DNA from: an archaeon
Lineage (GTDB): Archaea; Thermoproteota; Thermoprotei_A; Marsarchaeales; Marsarchaeaceae
Direction of reading: 5' to 3'
DNA: 64,000 bases
Assembly (NCBI GenBank): GCA_021817005.1
Contig: JAKAWJ010000001.1
Coordinates: 62,001 to 126,000, forward strand
In this document: piece by piece, positions 9,566 to 18,825 of the stretch
How the letters are laid out: each line of letters starts with the position of its first letter
Numbering within the stretch: the stretch's first letter is position 1
Notes under the pieces: model-generated
What the model was told of the DNA's origin: nothing
The model's input: the letters and a program-made list of their open reading frames with translations, nothing else
The model's database searches: none
Translations under genes and position numbers: made by a program

Positions 9566-10186
9566 ATGATGGTATACCTGGTTCGGCATGGAGAGTCTGT
9601 GAGCAATGTCGGCCGCTATTTTCCAGACGAAGACAACCCAAGTTCACTCACCGAGACGGGGCACAGACAAGCAGCCGAAATAGCGGATGTGATTTCCAAG
9701 CTGAACGTCCAGATGGTCTTCTCAAGCCCGATGCTCCGTACTCGCGAAACCGCGCAGCACATTTCAAACAAGCTTGGAGTTGAGGTCCAAGTGGCCAGTG
9801 AACTAAGAGAGGTTGGCTTGGGAAAGCTTGCAGGGAGAAAATATCCTGAAGTCCTTTCTGAGGACCCCATGTGGTACATGGAATATTTTGACTCAACGAA
9901 CAGGTACGGACTGGAGAAGTTCGGGGACGTTGTGGAGAGAGTTTCCAGTTTCATAGAACGAATCTCACCTCAGGCGGATTCGGCAGTGCTCGTGTCGCAT
10001 GTAGAGCCAATCAGAGCAGCGGTGTGTGCCTGCCTCGGAGCCCATGGAAGCTGGGTGAGGAGGCTGAGAATATCGAATGCCTCAATCACTGTGGTGCACT
10101 ATGCAGACGGCCGGTTCAGACTGGGCTCGGTCAACTGGCTGCCACCGGCTCACTACGCCAATCAGTTTCCGGTTCAGCAGAAGTGA
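9566..10186 (+). CDS. Histidine phosphatase family protein (phosphoglycerate-mutase-like)
   Basis: A 206-residue branch-1 histidine phosphatase. The phosphohistidine motif LVRHGES is at residues 5-11 when read from ATG 9566. SSPMLRTRETAQ supplies the second Arg, and LVSHVEPIRAA carries the second catalytic His. An in-frame TTG at 9542 would add eight residues before the first beta strand and is less likely; ATG 9569 is equally possible. Members dephosphorylate sugar phosphates, nucleotides or cofactors such as alpha-ribazole phosphate, and nothing here fixes the substrate. The next small gene begins 10 bases after its stop, so the two are probably co-transcribed. Confidence 0.85.
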   Translation: MMVYLVRHGESVSNVGRYFPDEDNPSSLTETGHRQAAEIADVISKLNVQMVFSSPMLRTRETAQHISNKLGVEVQVASELREVGLGKLAGRKYPEVLSEDPMWYMEYFDSTNRYGLEKFGDVVERVSSFIERISPQADSAVLVSHVEPIRAAVCACLGAHGSWVRRLRISNASITVVHYADGRFRLGSVNWLPPAHYANQFPVQQK

Positions 10187-10196
10187 TAGTCGGCCA

Positions 10197-10406
10197 ATGT
10201 TCAGGATAGTGCACATTCGAAAGGAAGTCACCACGATAGAACTTGGCGTCACGGTTGAGGGCCCGCTTACCGAGCTCGTAGAAGAATTCGACGAGGAAGC
10301 GGACTGGAAGAAGAGAATGGAAGAGCTAAAGGGATTGCAGTTCGAGATACGCGTTAAGGGTAACACCGCCTATGCGATAAAGCCAGGCGTGAGAAGGGTC
10401 ATCTAG
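10197..10406 (+). CDS. Small conserved-looking hypothetical protein (69 residues)
   Basis: Starting at ATG 10197, it encodes MFRIVHIRKEVTTIELGVTV followed by a charged middle (acidic PLTELVEEFDEEADWKKRMEE) and a basic C-terminus (AYAIKPGVRRVI). The open frame runs further upstream inside the phosphatase gene, but that part lacks sensible composition. The predicted fold is short beta strands around one amphipathic helix. I do not recognise the family. Its position 10 bases after the histidine phosphatase stop suggests translational coupling. Confidence 0.55.
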   Translation: MFRIVHIRKEVTTIELGVTVEGPLTELVEEFDEEADWKKRMEELKGLQFEIRVKGNTAYAIKPGVRRVI

Positions 10407-10481
10407 CCCAATCCAAGGACCGGTGGCGCCTGACGCGAGTTCGAGAGCAAATGCAACGCAGAGTAGGAACGCACAGAAACC

Positions 10482-10489
10482 ATTTATAC
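10482..10489 (+). promoter_or_regulatory. TATA box deciding the start at 10512
   Basis: ATTTATAC is centred about 26 bases before ATG 10512. The alternative GTG at 10500 would lie upstream of the expected transcription start, so ATG 10512 is preferred. Confidence 0.5.
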
Positions 10490-10511
10490 CGAGTCAAGTG
10501 TGGCGCGCAGG

Positions 10512-11360
10512 ATGATTGACCTTCTCGTCACCTACCTGCAGTTTGGCAGAATAAATGAAATAGACGCATACTTCGCAAAGGTGGTGGAGGCGACCAGGCC
10601 AAAGTGCGTCAGGGTCTACGTCGACGACGTTGTCGACAAGTCACAGGAGCTGCTGGCCAAGAGGCTTTACGCAGGATATGATATCAGGTGCGGCGCATGG
10701 TTCGACAGAACTTTAACACTCTTACAAATAATACAGGACGCGAAGGCTGAAGCAAGCGACCTGCTCATTGTAGACAGCGACAACATCCTACATCCGGACT
10801 TTGCAGGTTTCGATGACGCTATGGCCCGCAAGGGTTACACTTCTTATAACATAATGGAGGAAGGTTTCGTCGAGAAGGGGAAGTACGTAGCGAGGAGCCG
10901 CCTCCTCGGCTATGTCGACGTAGGAGACAGGCGAATCGATGTTTACTCATACAGGATCCCTGGCTCATGGCACGGGGTGCTGTACGTTGGCAGAAAACAA
11001 GCGGTAAGGATTGGTTCGGAACTCCTCGGGAGGCTTGACCCCGAAGTTATGACTGATATTGAGCGGGCCGTAAGAGGAGTGGACCCGCCTCTCAGACCAT
11101 TTCTGACGGACGAGACTACACTTGGGTTTCTCTACTATTACAGCGGCGTAAGGGAATTGCCATGGAGCGTGTACTCAGTCCACGCAAAGCATGGGGCTCC
11201 CACAGGAACGCGGAGGAGCACAAGGAGATTGCTTAACTCGATGGCTTTTTGCCAATTCGCAAGAGGGCTTTCAGGAAGGAAATACCCGAGATCAGTTTGG
11301 CTTTACTGGCGCTACAAAGCATCCGAGATTAGAGCTACGCTTGAAACTGTAGCAAAATGA
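10512..11360 (+). CDS. Unassigned protein, possibly GT-A-type glycosyltransferase
   Basis: A 282-residue protein without a signal peptide or membrane helix. I do not recognise a specific family. A nucleotide-sugar-transferase reading is suggested by LLIVDSDNILHPDF (about residues 93-106), where DSD resembles the metal-binding DxD at the end of a beta strand, and by its position next to glycosyltransferase genes. It has a Tyr/Arg-rich C-terminal third. Against this, no acceptor-side motif is clear, and a hydrolase or nucleotidyltransferase fold cannot be excluded. A TATA box at 10482-10489 marks it as its own transcription unit. Confidence 0.6.
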   Translation: MIDLLVTYLQFGRINEIDAYFAKVVEATRPKCVRVYVDDVVDKSQELLAKRLYAGYDIRCGAWFDRTLTLLQIIQDAKAEASDLLIVDSDNILHPDFAGFDDAMARKGYTSYNIMEEGFVEKGKYVARSRLLGYVDVGDRRIDVYSYRIPGSWHGVLYVGRKQAVRIGSELLGRLDPEVMTDIERAVRGVDPPLRPFLTDETTLGFLYYYSGVRELPWSVYSVHAKHGAPTGTRRSTRRLLNSMAFCQFARGLSGRKYPRSVWLYWRYKASEIRATLETVAK

Positions 11361-11585
11361 CGAAGCGTATTGCTCCGCCAGCACGAGGGAGTCAGTCTAG
11401 CCAGCGACTCTGCATCGCGCGTTTGCTAGTCTGAAGGTTGCACGAAGGCCAGCTATACCACTCCTTGCTCCGGCGACTGGCGCACCCCTAATTTCTTCGT
11501 TGCCGGGTGAGCGGGTGATATTCAAGAAGCTGGGGGCAAAGGCTGCGAGCCGTTTAAGAACGACCATTACTTGGGCCTGAGCGGT

Positions 11586-12754
11586 ATGCGCCAGAAACTC
11601 CGTGTGCTCGGAGTTACCGAAGACACCAGCTTTGTGGTGGCAGGCGGTCGTTTGGCCTTCTATAATTTGATGGATTCGCTTGCTTCGGTTGGAAACGATG
11701 TGACCGTGCTTAGCTGTACGGGAGCCACGGAAGATTTGGTGGACATCCGCAGACTGAACTCGATTCGACTGAAGGTTCGTCCAAGCAGAATCGTGGGCCC
11801 CATCACATTTCTAGCAAAGCTCTTTCTCCTACTCCCCAAGCGACTGCTAACATGTGACGTGTTAGTGGTGAACTCGGGTTATCCGCTTCCTGAGGTAGTG
11901 GCACTGGCAAAGATGACCGGGAAAAAGGTTGTTGTACTCCAGCACGATGCCCATAACCTGGAAACCGTTGAAAAGTTTGCCGCATCTACATCGAGAAAAT
12001 ATATGGCAATTGTAAGGTGGATACTTATGTATCCGCCACTGAGATTGGTTGATGGTATACTCTGCGTCACAGATTCGACTAGAAGAGGAGTCATGTCTCT
12101 TGGTGTTACGACTCGTGCGTTTGTGATTGGTAACGCCATAAAGGAGTAGCGCGCACTATTAGCTCCAGATAAAGCACTTAAGCGCCCGCGCGGGCTACGA
12201 GGCCGAGCATTCCGGTGCGCGTGCTAACAATCGGCATGGTGGAGAAGAGCAAAAGACCGGCGGATTTTGTCGAAATCGCCGCAAAGGTATCGAGGCGATT
12301 GGCAGGTGTCGAATTCGTCTGGGTGGGGAATGGCTCGCTTCGCGAGAAAATGATTGAAAGAGCCAGAAGTCAAGCGCTTTCAAACGTCAAATTTCCCGGA
12401 AGGCTGGACGCAGCAGCCGCGGGCGCACTGATGCAAGACTCTTCGGTCTACGTAAGTACGAGCGAAAGCGAAGGGTTCGCTCTTACCCCCGGGGAGGCGC
12501 TTTTGAAAGGTCTGCCTGTGGTGGTGTATGACCTGCCGATTTACTTGGAGGTCTACGACCATTTTCTTGTAACTGCCACACCGTTCGATGTCGACGACTT
12601 TGCGGAAAAAGTGCTGTTAGCGCTTTCGAAACCAGACTGGCTTGCTAGACAAATCCAAGCGGGGGCGGAGCACGTGCGCAGTGCCTACTCAGTGACGGCT
12701 GTCGGAAATAGAGCGGCTAGCGCGCTGCGAAGGATACTTGACAGAGACAATTGA
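11586..12754 (+). pseudogene. GT4 family glycosyltransferase, disrupted between its two domains
   Basis: Two consecutive frames encode the two halves of one GT-B enzyme. 11586-12149 gives the acceptor domain (LRVLGVTEDTSFVVAGGRLA through AFVIGNAIKE, then TAG). 12215-12754 gives the nucleotide-sugar domain (VRVLTIGMVEKSKRPADF, FVWVGNGSLREKM, and STSESEGFALTPGEALLKG, the E-x7-E-type signature). Reading through the TAG at 12147-12149 stays sensible (ALLAPDKALKRP) until a second frame change before 12215. A stop plus a frameshift therefore separate the domains. A TATA box (GTTTAAGAA, 11552-11560) precedes ATG 11586. Two sequencing errors or a genuinely split two-protein enzyme are alternatives, because GTG 12215 could restart translation. 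Confidence 0.65.
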
Positions 12755-12916
12755 ACGATTTGGCTTTGCCTTCGAAGCCAGACGAAGCCAGAAAATCCTT
12801 GGTGTCAATCTATACTGCATCGCCGGCATATAGCAACGTCCAACGGCAGGTGGAAGCCTAATATTAATAGAAAATCGAAAGAATGAATCTCAGAGCGAGT
12901 TTGACTGGCTGCAGAC

Positions 12917-13753
12917 TTAATTCAACAGATCCTCGTAAAACCCCGAGAGGATTTTTGAAACTTTTCCTACCTCATGGTTTGAGATCGCATACAGCCGGTT
13001 CGATCTGCCTTCCCTCTCAACATTTCCAGTTTCACTCAAAACCCCGACTCTTTCCTCCAAGTTCAGCTTATGTCTGTAATCTATGGTGGCTAGACCAACA
13101 CTCATGCTCTCCAGGCAAGTCTTGGAAAAGGAATCGATGGTGAACCTGTCTATGAAGATGTCGAAGTTACGCAGTAAACTCGGCATATCACGGTAGGGAA
13201 TGTTACGGTTCAGGATGTGCAGTTCGATTCCGTTACTCCTGAGCAAATCTTCCAGCCTCTCGGGAAGACGCTCATACTTTAGTATGAAGTACAGAGCCTT
13301 CGGTACCTGATTATACTTGTCCTTGGGAGCGAATTTGAAGGTATCAATGGGAGTTGGAAGGTAGTCAGCGTCATCTCTGTACTTCCTGACAGGTATCTCG
13401 AGATCTGGTGTAGCGTAGATCACTTTTTTAGCGTGTTTCAGATCTCTCTTAACCATCCAGCCGAGTGGCGAGTTCATTGTTGTCCTTACGTCTGACCCGT
13501 GTACGTGCAGAAGGTCAAGCTTCCCTTTCAGGGTGTCCACCATGAACGCATCTTGAAGGGCATAGTTCACATGGAAGATATCTCCTCTGGCCTTCAATAT
13601 GTCAACCAGAATTCCCAGAGTTTTGGAATAGCGCGCTCTGCTACGCTGTATGAAATCTATGTGGTACGACTTGCTGAGATAAGGGATGAGATCTTCCATG
13701 ACATGGGCGCAATCGTTTACTATAACTATGTGACGTTTCGCAGAAGATGCCAC
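12917..13753 (-). CDS. GT4-like glycosyltransferase
   Basis: A 278-residue protein of GT-B architecture. The N-terminal Rossmann-like part contains IVIVNDCAHVMEDLIPYLSK and GDIFHVNYALQD, then LLHVHGSDVRTT (about residues 80-91). The C-terminal part has FDIFIDRFTIDSFSKTCLES, which occupies the position of the sugar-nucleotide-binding E-x7-E region. It is shorter than typical GT4 enzymes (350-400). GTG 13753 is the start, with a weak minus-strand TATA (CATCTTTAAGT, 13802-13812). It probably transfers a sugar to a surface glycan or lipid-linked oligosaccharide together with the flippase and neighbouring transferases. Donor and acceptor are unknown. Confidence 0.7.
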   Translation of the reverse strand: MASSAKRHIVIVNDCAHVMEDLIPYLSKSYHIDFIQRSRARYSKTLGILVDILKARGDIFHVNYALQDAFMVDTLKGKLDLLHVHGSDVRTTMNSPLGWMVKRDLKHAKKVIYATPDLEIPVRKYRDDADYLPTPIDTFKFAPKDKYNQVPKALYFILKYERLPERLEDLLRSNGIELHILNRNIPYRDMPSLLRNFDIFIDRFTIDSFSKTCLESMSVGLATIDYRHKLNLEERVGVLSETGNVEREGRSNRLYAISNHEVGKVSKILSGFYEDLLN

Positions 13754-14058
13754 TCGAGTTATTACCCTGCCCCTGAATAGCTCGATTCAGTCGAATACGT
13801 GACTTAAAGATGTTGCTCTGGAATCGGGCATAAATGCTGACAGCGCCAGCCACGGAGGTGAGGCAGACTACGTTGAGTCTAAGGGTACGTGGCCCATAGG
13901 AGCAAAAAAGCCACATTTAAAGGGCTACGCAAGGGCGGCATATCAAAGGTTCAGTTGCTGTATAAAGAAACTCGCACAGGCCATGCATTGGCATTCAGGA
14001 AAAATTTCTCATGTTTTTGCCAATCAAAACCTCCACGAAGCGCATCGTTTTGCTGGGC

Positions 14059-14069
14059 CTTATAAAAGG
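14059..14069 (+). promoter_or_regulatory. Strong TATA box in a non-coding gap
   Basis: CTTATAAAAGG is one of the best TATA boxes in the window, yet no reading frame follows it. The next gene lies on the opposite strand. It appears to serve the candidate RNA at about 14090-14213. Confidence 0.5.
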
Positions 14070-14089
14070 AGCTTCAAAGGCCTGGCTTA

Positions 14090-14213
14090 CGCATAGATGA
14101 TAAGTGTAAATGGGGCGATTTGCGACCCTCAACCCTCGATTACAACTCGAGATAAGCCCCAAGGCTGGTCCGCGCCTGTTGAGGCGCTTGCCACGGTTAC
14201 TCCGGTATTTTTT
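14090..14213 (+). ncRNA. Candidate structured non-coding RNA
   Basis: The region starts about 25 bases downstream of a strong TATA box and ends in a T-run (14208-14213). It can fold: GGGGC (14112-14116) pairs with GCCCC (14156-14160), enclosing a hairpin CTCGA/TCGAG (14135-14139 with 14147-14151). This is followed by a second hairpin GCGCC/GGCGC (14172-14176 with 14183-14187). No open frame of sensible composition exists on this strand. I do not recognise it as tRNA, 5S rRNA, RNase P or a C/D-box RNA. It also lies antisense to the 3' flank of the amidohydrolase at 14258. Evidence is structural only. Confidence 0.35.
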
Positions 14214-14257
14214 GGGCGCGCTCGGTAGAACACTCACCGCGTAACTACAGGATGCAC

Positions 14258-15463
14258 TCATTTCTTAACGATACTTCCACCTTTCATCACCATAGCAACC
14301 TTTGACGCGTCGGCTATCTCTTCGAGAGGGTTCCCATTTATGCTGATTATGTCGGCATCGTAGCCCGGCGCAAGCCTACCCACCTTCTTTCCCAGCACGG
14401 AGCAGTTTCCAGTCGCGGCGCGCAATGCCTCAAGTTCGGATAATCCACCGAGTTTGTTGAGCAACACCATTTCCATCCAGTTATTACCGTAGTCAATGTC
14501 CAATCCCGTTGAGCCAATTAAGTCCGTACCCGCAAGGATTTTAATGCCGGCTTTCTGCGCCCTGGGAACCACAGTCCTTGCGTGCTGTCTGAGGGGTTGC
14601 AGCTTTTCGAGAGTCGGCTTGGGAAGTGCCCCCTTTTCACCCAACTCATTAATCTGCTCAAGTACAGAAAGTGTAGGCGTGAGCGGTATGTTCCTTTCAG
14701 CGATAAGCAGTATGGTTTCTTCGTTCGCCAGAAAGCCGTGCTCTATAAATGAAACTCCGCCCTCGATTGCATTTCTTATTCCGGCGTCCCCTTCCGCATG
14801 CGCTGCAACATAAGTACCCGCCTTCTTGGCTTCCTTTACAATTGCTCTGATTTCCTCCAGCGTGAATTGCTCATGATACGGACTGTCGCTCTGTGATAGC
14901 GCCCCCCCTGTGGTGAAAATTTTGATGAAGTCTGATCCCTGCCTGAGTACCGTTCTTGAGGCTTTAATGCAATCGTCTACGCCATCACAGACCATGCCAA
15001 AGAGTCCGCTTTGCGTTTCAGCTGGTAGCACATGCGAAAGCTCACCATGTCCGAACGTCTGGGTGAGCGGGCTTCCGGCCGCAATTATCCTCGGGCCCTC
15101 GATGTAACCGGCGTTAACTGCGTCCCGCAAGTAGACGCCATGGTAGTCTCCGCACTCCCTGACGGTGGTGAATCCCGAAAAAAGGATTTTTTTTAGAATT
15201 GGAATGGTGGATAGCATGCGCGCCGGTGCGGTCTCATAGAAAAAACTTTCGGGGATTGAGCTGAGTTTCACGCCGCTAATATGTATATGCGCATCGACAA
15301 AACCAGGAGATACAAATTCGTCACCGAGTTCGATGCGGTTGTCGCACGAAATTCCGCTGCCCACCTCAAGAATCTTTCCGTCTTTTACTAGGATTTCGCG
15401 CCTTCCGAGAAAATTTTCTCCGTCAAACACGTTGTCAGACCTAATTAAAATCTTATTCGTCAC
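14258..15463 (-). CDS. Metal-dependent amidohydrolase (imidazolonepropionase / Xaa-Pro dipeptidase-like)
   Basis: A 401-residue amidohydrolase-superfamily enzyme with complete metal ligands: the HxH motif in VDAHIHI (about residue 60), a Lys in FIKIFTTGGALS that is probably carboxylated, His in VAAHAEG, His in FIEHGF and Asp in LAGTDLIG. The closest style is the imidazolonepropionase-like/prolidase group, which hydrolyses cyclic amides or Xaa-Pro dipeptides. No signal peptide is seen, so it is cytosolic. GTG 15463 is the start, preceded on the minus strand by a TATA box at 15486-15498. The role is probably amino-acid or peptide catabolism. Confidence 0.85.
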   Translation of the reverse strand: MTNKILIRSDNVFDGENFLGRREILVKDGKILEVGSGISCDNRIELGDEFVSPGFVDAHIHISGVKLSSIPESFFYETAPARMLSTIPILKKILFSGFTTVRECGDYHGVYLRDAVNAGYIEGPRIIAAGSPLTQTFGHGELSHVLPAETQSGLFGMVCDGVDDCIKASRTVLRQGSDFIKIFTTGGALSQSDSPYHEQFTLEEIRAIVKEAKKAGTYVAAHAEGDAGIRNAIEGGVSFIEHGFLANEETILLIAERNIPLTPTLSVLEQINELGEKGALPKPTLEKLQPLRQHARTVVPRAQKAGIKILAGTDLIGSTGLDIDYGNNWMEMVLLNKLGGLSELEALRAATGNCSVLGKKVGRLAPGYDADIISINGNPLEEIADASKVAMVMKGGSIVKK

Positions 15464-15485
15464 GCGCGGTGCACGGACTTGGCTT

Positions 15486-15498
15486 CCATAAATCTTTC
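15486..15498 (-). promoter_or_regulatory. TATA box of the amidohydrolase gene
   Basis: The minus strand reads GAAAGATTTATGG about 23-35 bases before GTG 15463. Further upstream lies a small palindrome TTAGG-AGCC-CCTAA (15516-15529) that could be a regulator site. Confidence 0.45.
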
Positions 15499-15810
15499 TG
15501 GCTATACTAATATTTTTAGGAGCCCCTAACCGCCCGTTGGCTCACTAAAAATTGATTTCAACCCTCTTCAGTGGCTACAGTCCGCATCTGATCTGCTCCG
15601 CATCGGAGATTGCAGTATTGAGAAATATCTCCCAAAAACTCTCCGTGCAGAAGGGAGGGCGAGAGAGTGACACTTGGACTCACAGCTCTTGGCATGTTAC
15701 AGACAAGCAGATTTTTTTGTTCCGTCGTCGAGCGCCAACTCACATAATGCTTATTACAACAGGTTTGCGTCATTCAACGCTGCAGATTGTTTGCTAGCTG
15801 CAGTTGCCCT

Positions 15811-17061
15811 GTGAGAGTGTTGTCCAAGTACAATATTGTCGTAATCGTAATGGACACGGTGAGGCTGGATTACTTCAGGGCCGCACTCGCTGATGACCCT
15901 GAATTAAAGGAGTATGCTAGAGATTATCTTGATGCGGGTGTCTGTATTGCTCCCTCGTCTTGGACTCTGCCTTCTCACGCTTCTCTGCTCACTGGCTTAT
16001 ATCCAAGCACGCACGGGGCGCATGAAACCGAACGCGTAAAGGATCCGGATATTTCCGGGCTAAAACTGCGAGTCTCCACGATGGTTTCCGAGCTCAATAA
16101 AATGGGCTATTCAACTTGGCTGTTTACCGCGAACCCTCTTATTGCGCCAATTTTTGGCTTTGATGAATTCAAGTATTTCAGAGATATGACCGATTATTAC
16201 GAAGACCTGAATCTTCGGGGAGGGATTCATCTTGGCAGAAAGGCTCGGGAACTCGCCGAAAAGAAGTTCGGAGAAGATTCCGTGAAGGGAGACTCGGTAG
16301 GTGCAATCCTGCGCAGTTTGGTTGGGGTTGCGGGGGTTGAGGGGCTTCCAACCTTACTCAAGGTCCTTTGGGAGGGCACGAAACTGACGGTATCTCACGA
16401 TTTCAGACTGACCAAGTTGAGGCTCGGGTCGGGTCTCATGCTTGAGAAAGGAGGGAAGAAAATAAAGAAAGCCATACAGAGCACCAGCTTCACAGAACCG
16501 TTTTTTGTTCTCGTGAATCTCATGGAAGCACACGAGCCTTATTTTTACAGAGATCAGTATGCCTGTGAGTACAACTTCAAGACCTTCCCGGCGTCCTTTC
16601 CGGGAGAAAATTTGCTCAATCGGTGGAAGCAGAGTTACACCATGGCGGTCAAACAAAGTGCTAGGAATGCGTTTGAGATTGCCAATTGGTTCAGGAGTCA
16701 TTACCGCAGAAATACTTTGGTAGTGCTCACGTCAGATCATGGCCAAGCGTTCTTGGAACACGGCTACCTCGGACACGGCACCGTGCTCTATGACGAGTTG
16801 GTCAAAGTACCCTTCCTTGTTTCGTCAACTGGCACGATTGGCGAGCCACGTGTCGGGGGCTACGCGAGCCTTGTGAACTTCAAGAGGTTTGCCCTCTCTG
16901 CCTCTGCAGAGAATCCAGACTTCAGTCTGTTATTCTCGAAGGAGGTGCGAGCGGAAACATTTGGAACCCATTTGCATCCGCCAAGGACGCCCTTTGATCT
17001 CGGGAAGTACAGAGGCCTTAACAGGCCACAGACACGGGTTTTTAATTGGGCTGATAGCTAG
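15811..17061 (+). CDS. Sulfatase / alkaline-phosphatase superfamily protein
   Basis: A 416-residue protein with the fold signatures of sulfatases: NIVVIVMDTVRLDYF near the N-terminus (first metal Asp), SSWTLPSHASLLTGLYPSTH (about residues 50-70) and LTSDHGQAFLEHGYLGHG (about 315-332, further metal ligands). The formylglycine site of true sulfatases is C/S-x-P-S-R. Here the aligned stretch is SWTLPSHAS, so the nucleophile is probably Ser or Thr, more like phosphodiesterase or phosphoethanolamine-transferase relatives. GTG 15811 is chosen because the domain starts about 10 residues later. TTG 15787 and GTG 15817 are alternatives. No membrane helix is seen. It may modify or trim a surface glycan. 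Confidence 0.75.
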   Translation: MRVLSKYNIVVIVMDTVRLDYFRAALADDPELKEYARDYLDAGVCIAPSSWTLPSHASLLTGLYPSTHGAHETERVKDPDISGLKLRVSTMVSELNKMGYSTWLFTANPLIAPIFGFDEFKYFRDMTDYYEDLNLRGGIHLGRKARELAEKKFGEDSVKGDSVGAILRSLVGVAGVEGLPTLLKVLWEGTKLTVSHDFRLTKLRLGSGLMLEKGGKKIKKAIQSTSFTEPFFVLVNLMEAHEPYFYRDQYACEYNFKTFPASFPGENLLNRWKQSYTMAVKQSARNAFEIANWFRSHYRRNTLVVLTSDHGQAFLEHGYLGHGTVLYDELVKVPFLVSSTGTIGEPRVGGYASLVNFKRFALSASAENPDFSLLFSKEVRAETFGTHLHPPRTPFDLGKYRGLNRPQTRVFNWADS

Positions 17062-17495
17062 TCACTACGCTGAATCACTCCCGGGCGGAAGCCACGAGAG
17101 ACGAAGGGTTGAATTCGATTGGATTCTTAGACCTTTTTTCGGGGGTGAAGCATGACTTCCAGAGCCGCCGGAGGTCCTCCCATACCTGCTAGGGGCCGCG
17201 TTGGGTGCACGACTACACCAGTGCCTTGATGAGCATTGGGGGCTGGCTGAATTCCGCCGCAATGTTTTCGGCGGCAATACGTGCCCGACTAATAGAAGTA
17301 AGAAAATCGCGCTTTTTGCTCGTCGTAGGTTCTGGCGCTTGACCAATAGGAGTCCCCCTTCGTGGGTCGACTGAGCTGAGTTCAGTCTGGGCCCGCTGTT
17401 GTGGTCAGGTTAGATAAGAAAGCAAAGCGCCGCAGCTCTGTCAGAAGCGGAAGCCGAGTGAAAGGCTTTTACCACACGCGCTCGAGATTTGACAC
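17062..17495. other. 434-base gap without a gene
   Basis: No supported reading frame. It contains a T-run (GACCTTTTTTCGG, about 17130-17142) after the sulfatase gene that may end transcription. A GC hairpin CCGCCG/CGGCGG with a 9-base loop lies at 17254-17274. The TATA-like GGCTTTTACC at about 17464-17473 probably serves the DUF929 gene at 17496. Confidence 0.5.
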
Positions 17496-18464
17496 GTGCC
17501 CGGTAAGAAGCTAAGAAAGAAGGAGCAGAAGCAGGCCAGAAAGACCCGAAATAAGAGGGCGCTCTATTTGTCCGTGCTAGCGGGAGTAGTAGTAGTCGTG
17601 ATAATACTCGCAAGTGTCTGGTCCAGCCTCTTTCCGCCGGCAAAAAGCCTGGCAGCCTACATTGACACCCCGATTTCTTCATCGCTTTACTCTTCCCTTC
17701 AGCAAATAGCCAGCACCCCAACCTCATACACGAACTCAAGCTATGCAAAGGATATCGTCTTCTATAACCATACCCCTTGGTTTGTCGGTGGAAAGCCATT
17801 GGTTGTATTCATAGGCGCGGAGTACTGCCCCTATTGTGCCTCGTTGAGATGGTCGCTGATACTTTCTCTCATGAAGTTTGGGAATTTCACCGGCCTGGAA
17901 TACATGCTTTCTAGTTCGTCGGATATTGCGGGGAATACCCCAACTTTTACTTTTGTGAACGCAACTTACACGAGCCCGTATGTGGCGCTGCAGACCTTTG
18001 AGAACAAGAACAGAGACTACCAACTGCTCCAAACTGTGCCTTCGAACTATACCAACGTTTGGGATGGCTTCGCGAGCAGTATTGGGAGCCAACCTGGATA
18101 CCCCTTTGTCATATTCGCTGACGAGTACCTGCTCCCTACGTTTTTCATTACGCCATACCGCTATGACGCTTACAACTGGACCCAGATAGTAGCCCAGATT
18201 CAGGATAACACCACACTGGGGGTCATGATTCAGGCAGGGGCAAACCAGATTACTTCAGTTCTGTGCAAGCTCGACAACAACAAACCCGCAAGCGTATGTT
18301 CGGCTTCGGCCATTCAGAGCCTGGAGGCAGGACTCCCAGGCGGTCATTCAGGTTCTGCCGAAAGCTTGGCCACCGGTAAAACCAACACGAGCGCGCAGAT
18401 GTGGGTCGCGGTGCAGTATACGCAGATTGCGTGGATGAGAAATATTTCGGAGAAGATAAGGTAG
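17496..18464 (+). CDS. DUF929-family exported protein with thioredoxin-like CPYC motif
   Basis: A 322-residue protein with a very basic N-terminus ([17 protein letters not shown]), then one membrane helix ([19 protein letters not shown], about residues 24-42), then an extracytoplasmic domain. [20 protein letters not shown] (about 102-121) gives a CxxC active site at the end of a beta strand, as in thioredoxin folds. DUF929 is an archaeal family known mainly by sequence. A role in disulfide formation or repair outside the membrane is inferred from CPYC and from the VKOR-type oxidase encoded convergently next to it. GTG 17496 follows a TATA-like GGCTTTTACC by about 25 bases. Its last 121 bases overlap the antisense VKOR gene. 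Confidence 0.8.
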   Translation: MPGKKLRKKEQKQARKTRNKRALYLSVLAGVVVVVIILASVWSSLFPPAKSLAAYIDTPISSSLYSSLQQIASTPTSYTNSSYAKDIVFYNHTPWFVGGKPLVVFIGAEYCPYCASLRWSLILSLMKFGNFTGLEYMLSSSSDIAGNTPTFTFVNATYTSPYVALQTFENKNRDYQLLQTVPSNYTNVWDGFASSIGSQPGYPFVIFADEYLLPTFFITPYRYDAYNWTQIVAQIQDNTTLGVMIQAGANQITSVLCKLDNNKPASVCSASAIQSLEAGLPGGHSGSAESLATGKTNTSAQMWVAVQYTQIAWMRNISEKIR

Positions 18465-18751
18465 CCTACGAAGACTGCGCCCATGACCCACAGCGGAAGA
18501 AGAAATTCCTTCAGGGAGCCTCCCCCCAAGCCCAGAGCGAGCACTGCTACGAACCATAAAAGTCCCAGCCCAGCCACGGGAACCCCGAGCAGCCTGCTGT
18601 AGGGGCTTGAAGTTACCTTGGCGCAGTTGATTACGCCGGTCGAAGGGCAATTGAGGGGGATGTGGGGGTCTAGGGATTGGAGCGTGAGGTACGCAGAAAG
18701 AGCCATCCCTGCCACGGCAAGAGCAATCAGCATGCCCTTGGTCCATTTCAT
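18344..18751 (-). CDS. VKOR-family thiol oxidase
   Basis: A 135-residue integral membrane protein with about four helices. It carries the VKOR cysteine pattern: loop cysteines in [14 protein letters not shown] and the catalytic pair in [10 protein letters not shown] near the C-terminus. Prokaryotic VKOR homologues re-oxidise a thioredoxin-fold partner and pass electrons to quinone, replacing DsbB. The obvious partner is the DUF929 protein encoded opposite. An in-frame GTG at 18775 exists, but the TATA box at 18777-18787 adjoins it, so transcription should start near 18755 and ATG 18751 is preferred. The 3' ends of the two genes overlap by 121 bases in antisense. Confidence 0.85.
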   Translation of the reverse strand: MKWTKGMLIALAVAGMALSAYLTLQSLDPHIPLNCPSTGVINCAKVTSSPYSRLLGVPVAGLGLLWFVAVLALGLGGGSLKEFLLPLWVMGAVFVGYLIFSEIFLIHAICVYCTATHICALVLVLPVAKLSAEPE

Positions 18752-18776
18752 TACTAGTTCACGCTTCAACTCCACA

Positions 18777-18787
18777 CTCTATAAAGG
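18777..18787 (-). promoter_or_regulatory. TATA box of the VKOR gene
   Basis: The minus strand reads CCTTTATAGAG. It is 26-36 bases before ATG 18751 and too close to GTG 18775, which decides the start codon. Confidence 0.55.
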
Positions 18788-18825
18788 TGTGATTTGAAGG
18801 GATTTAATCAGGCAATACATAAACG

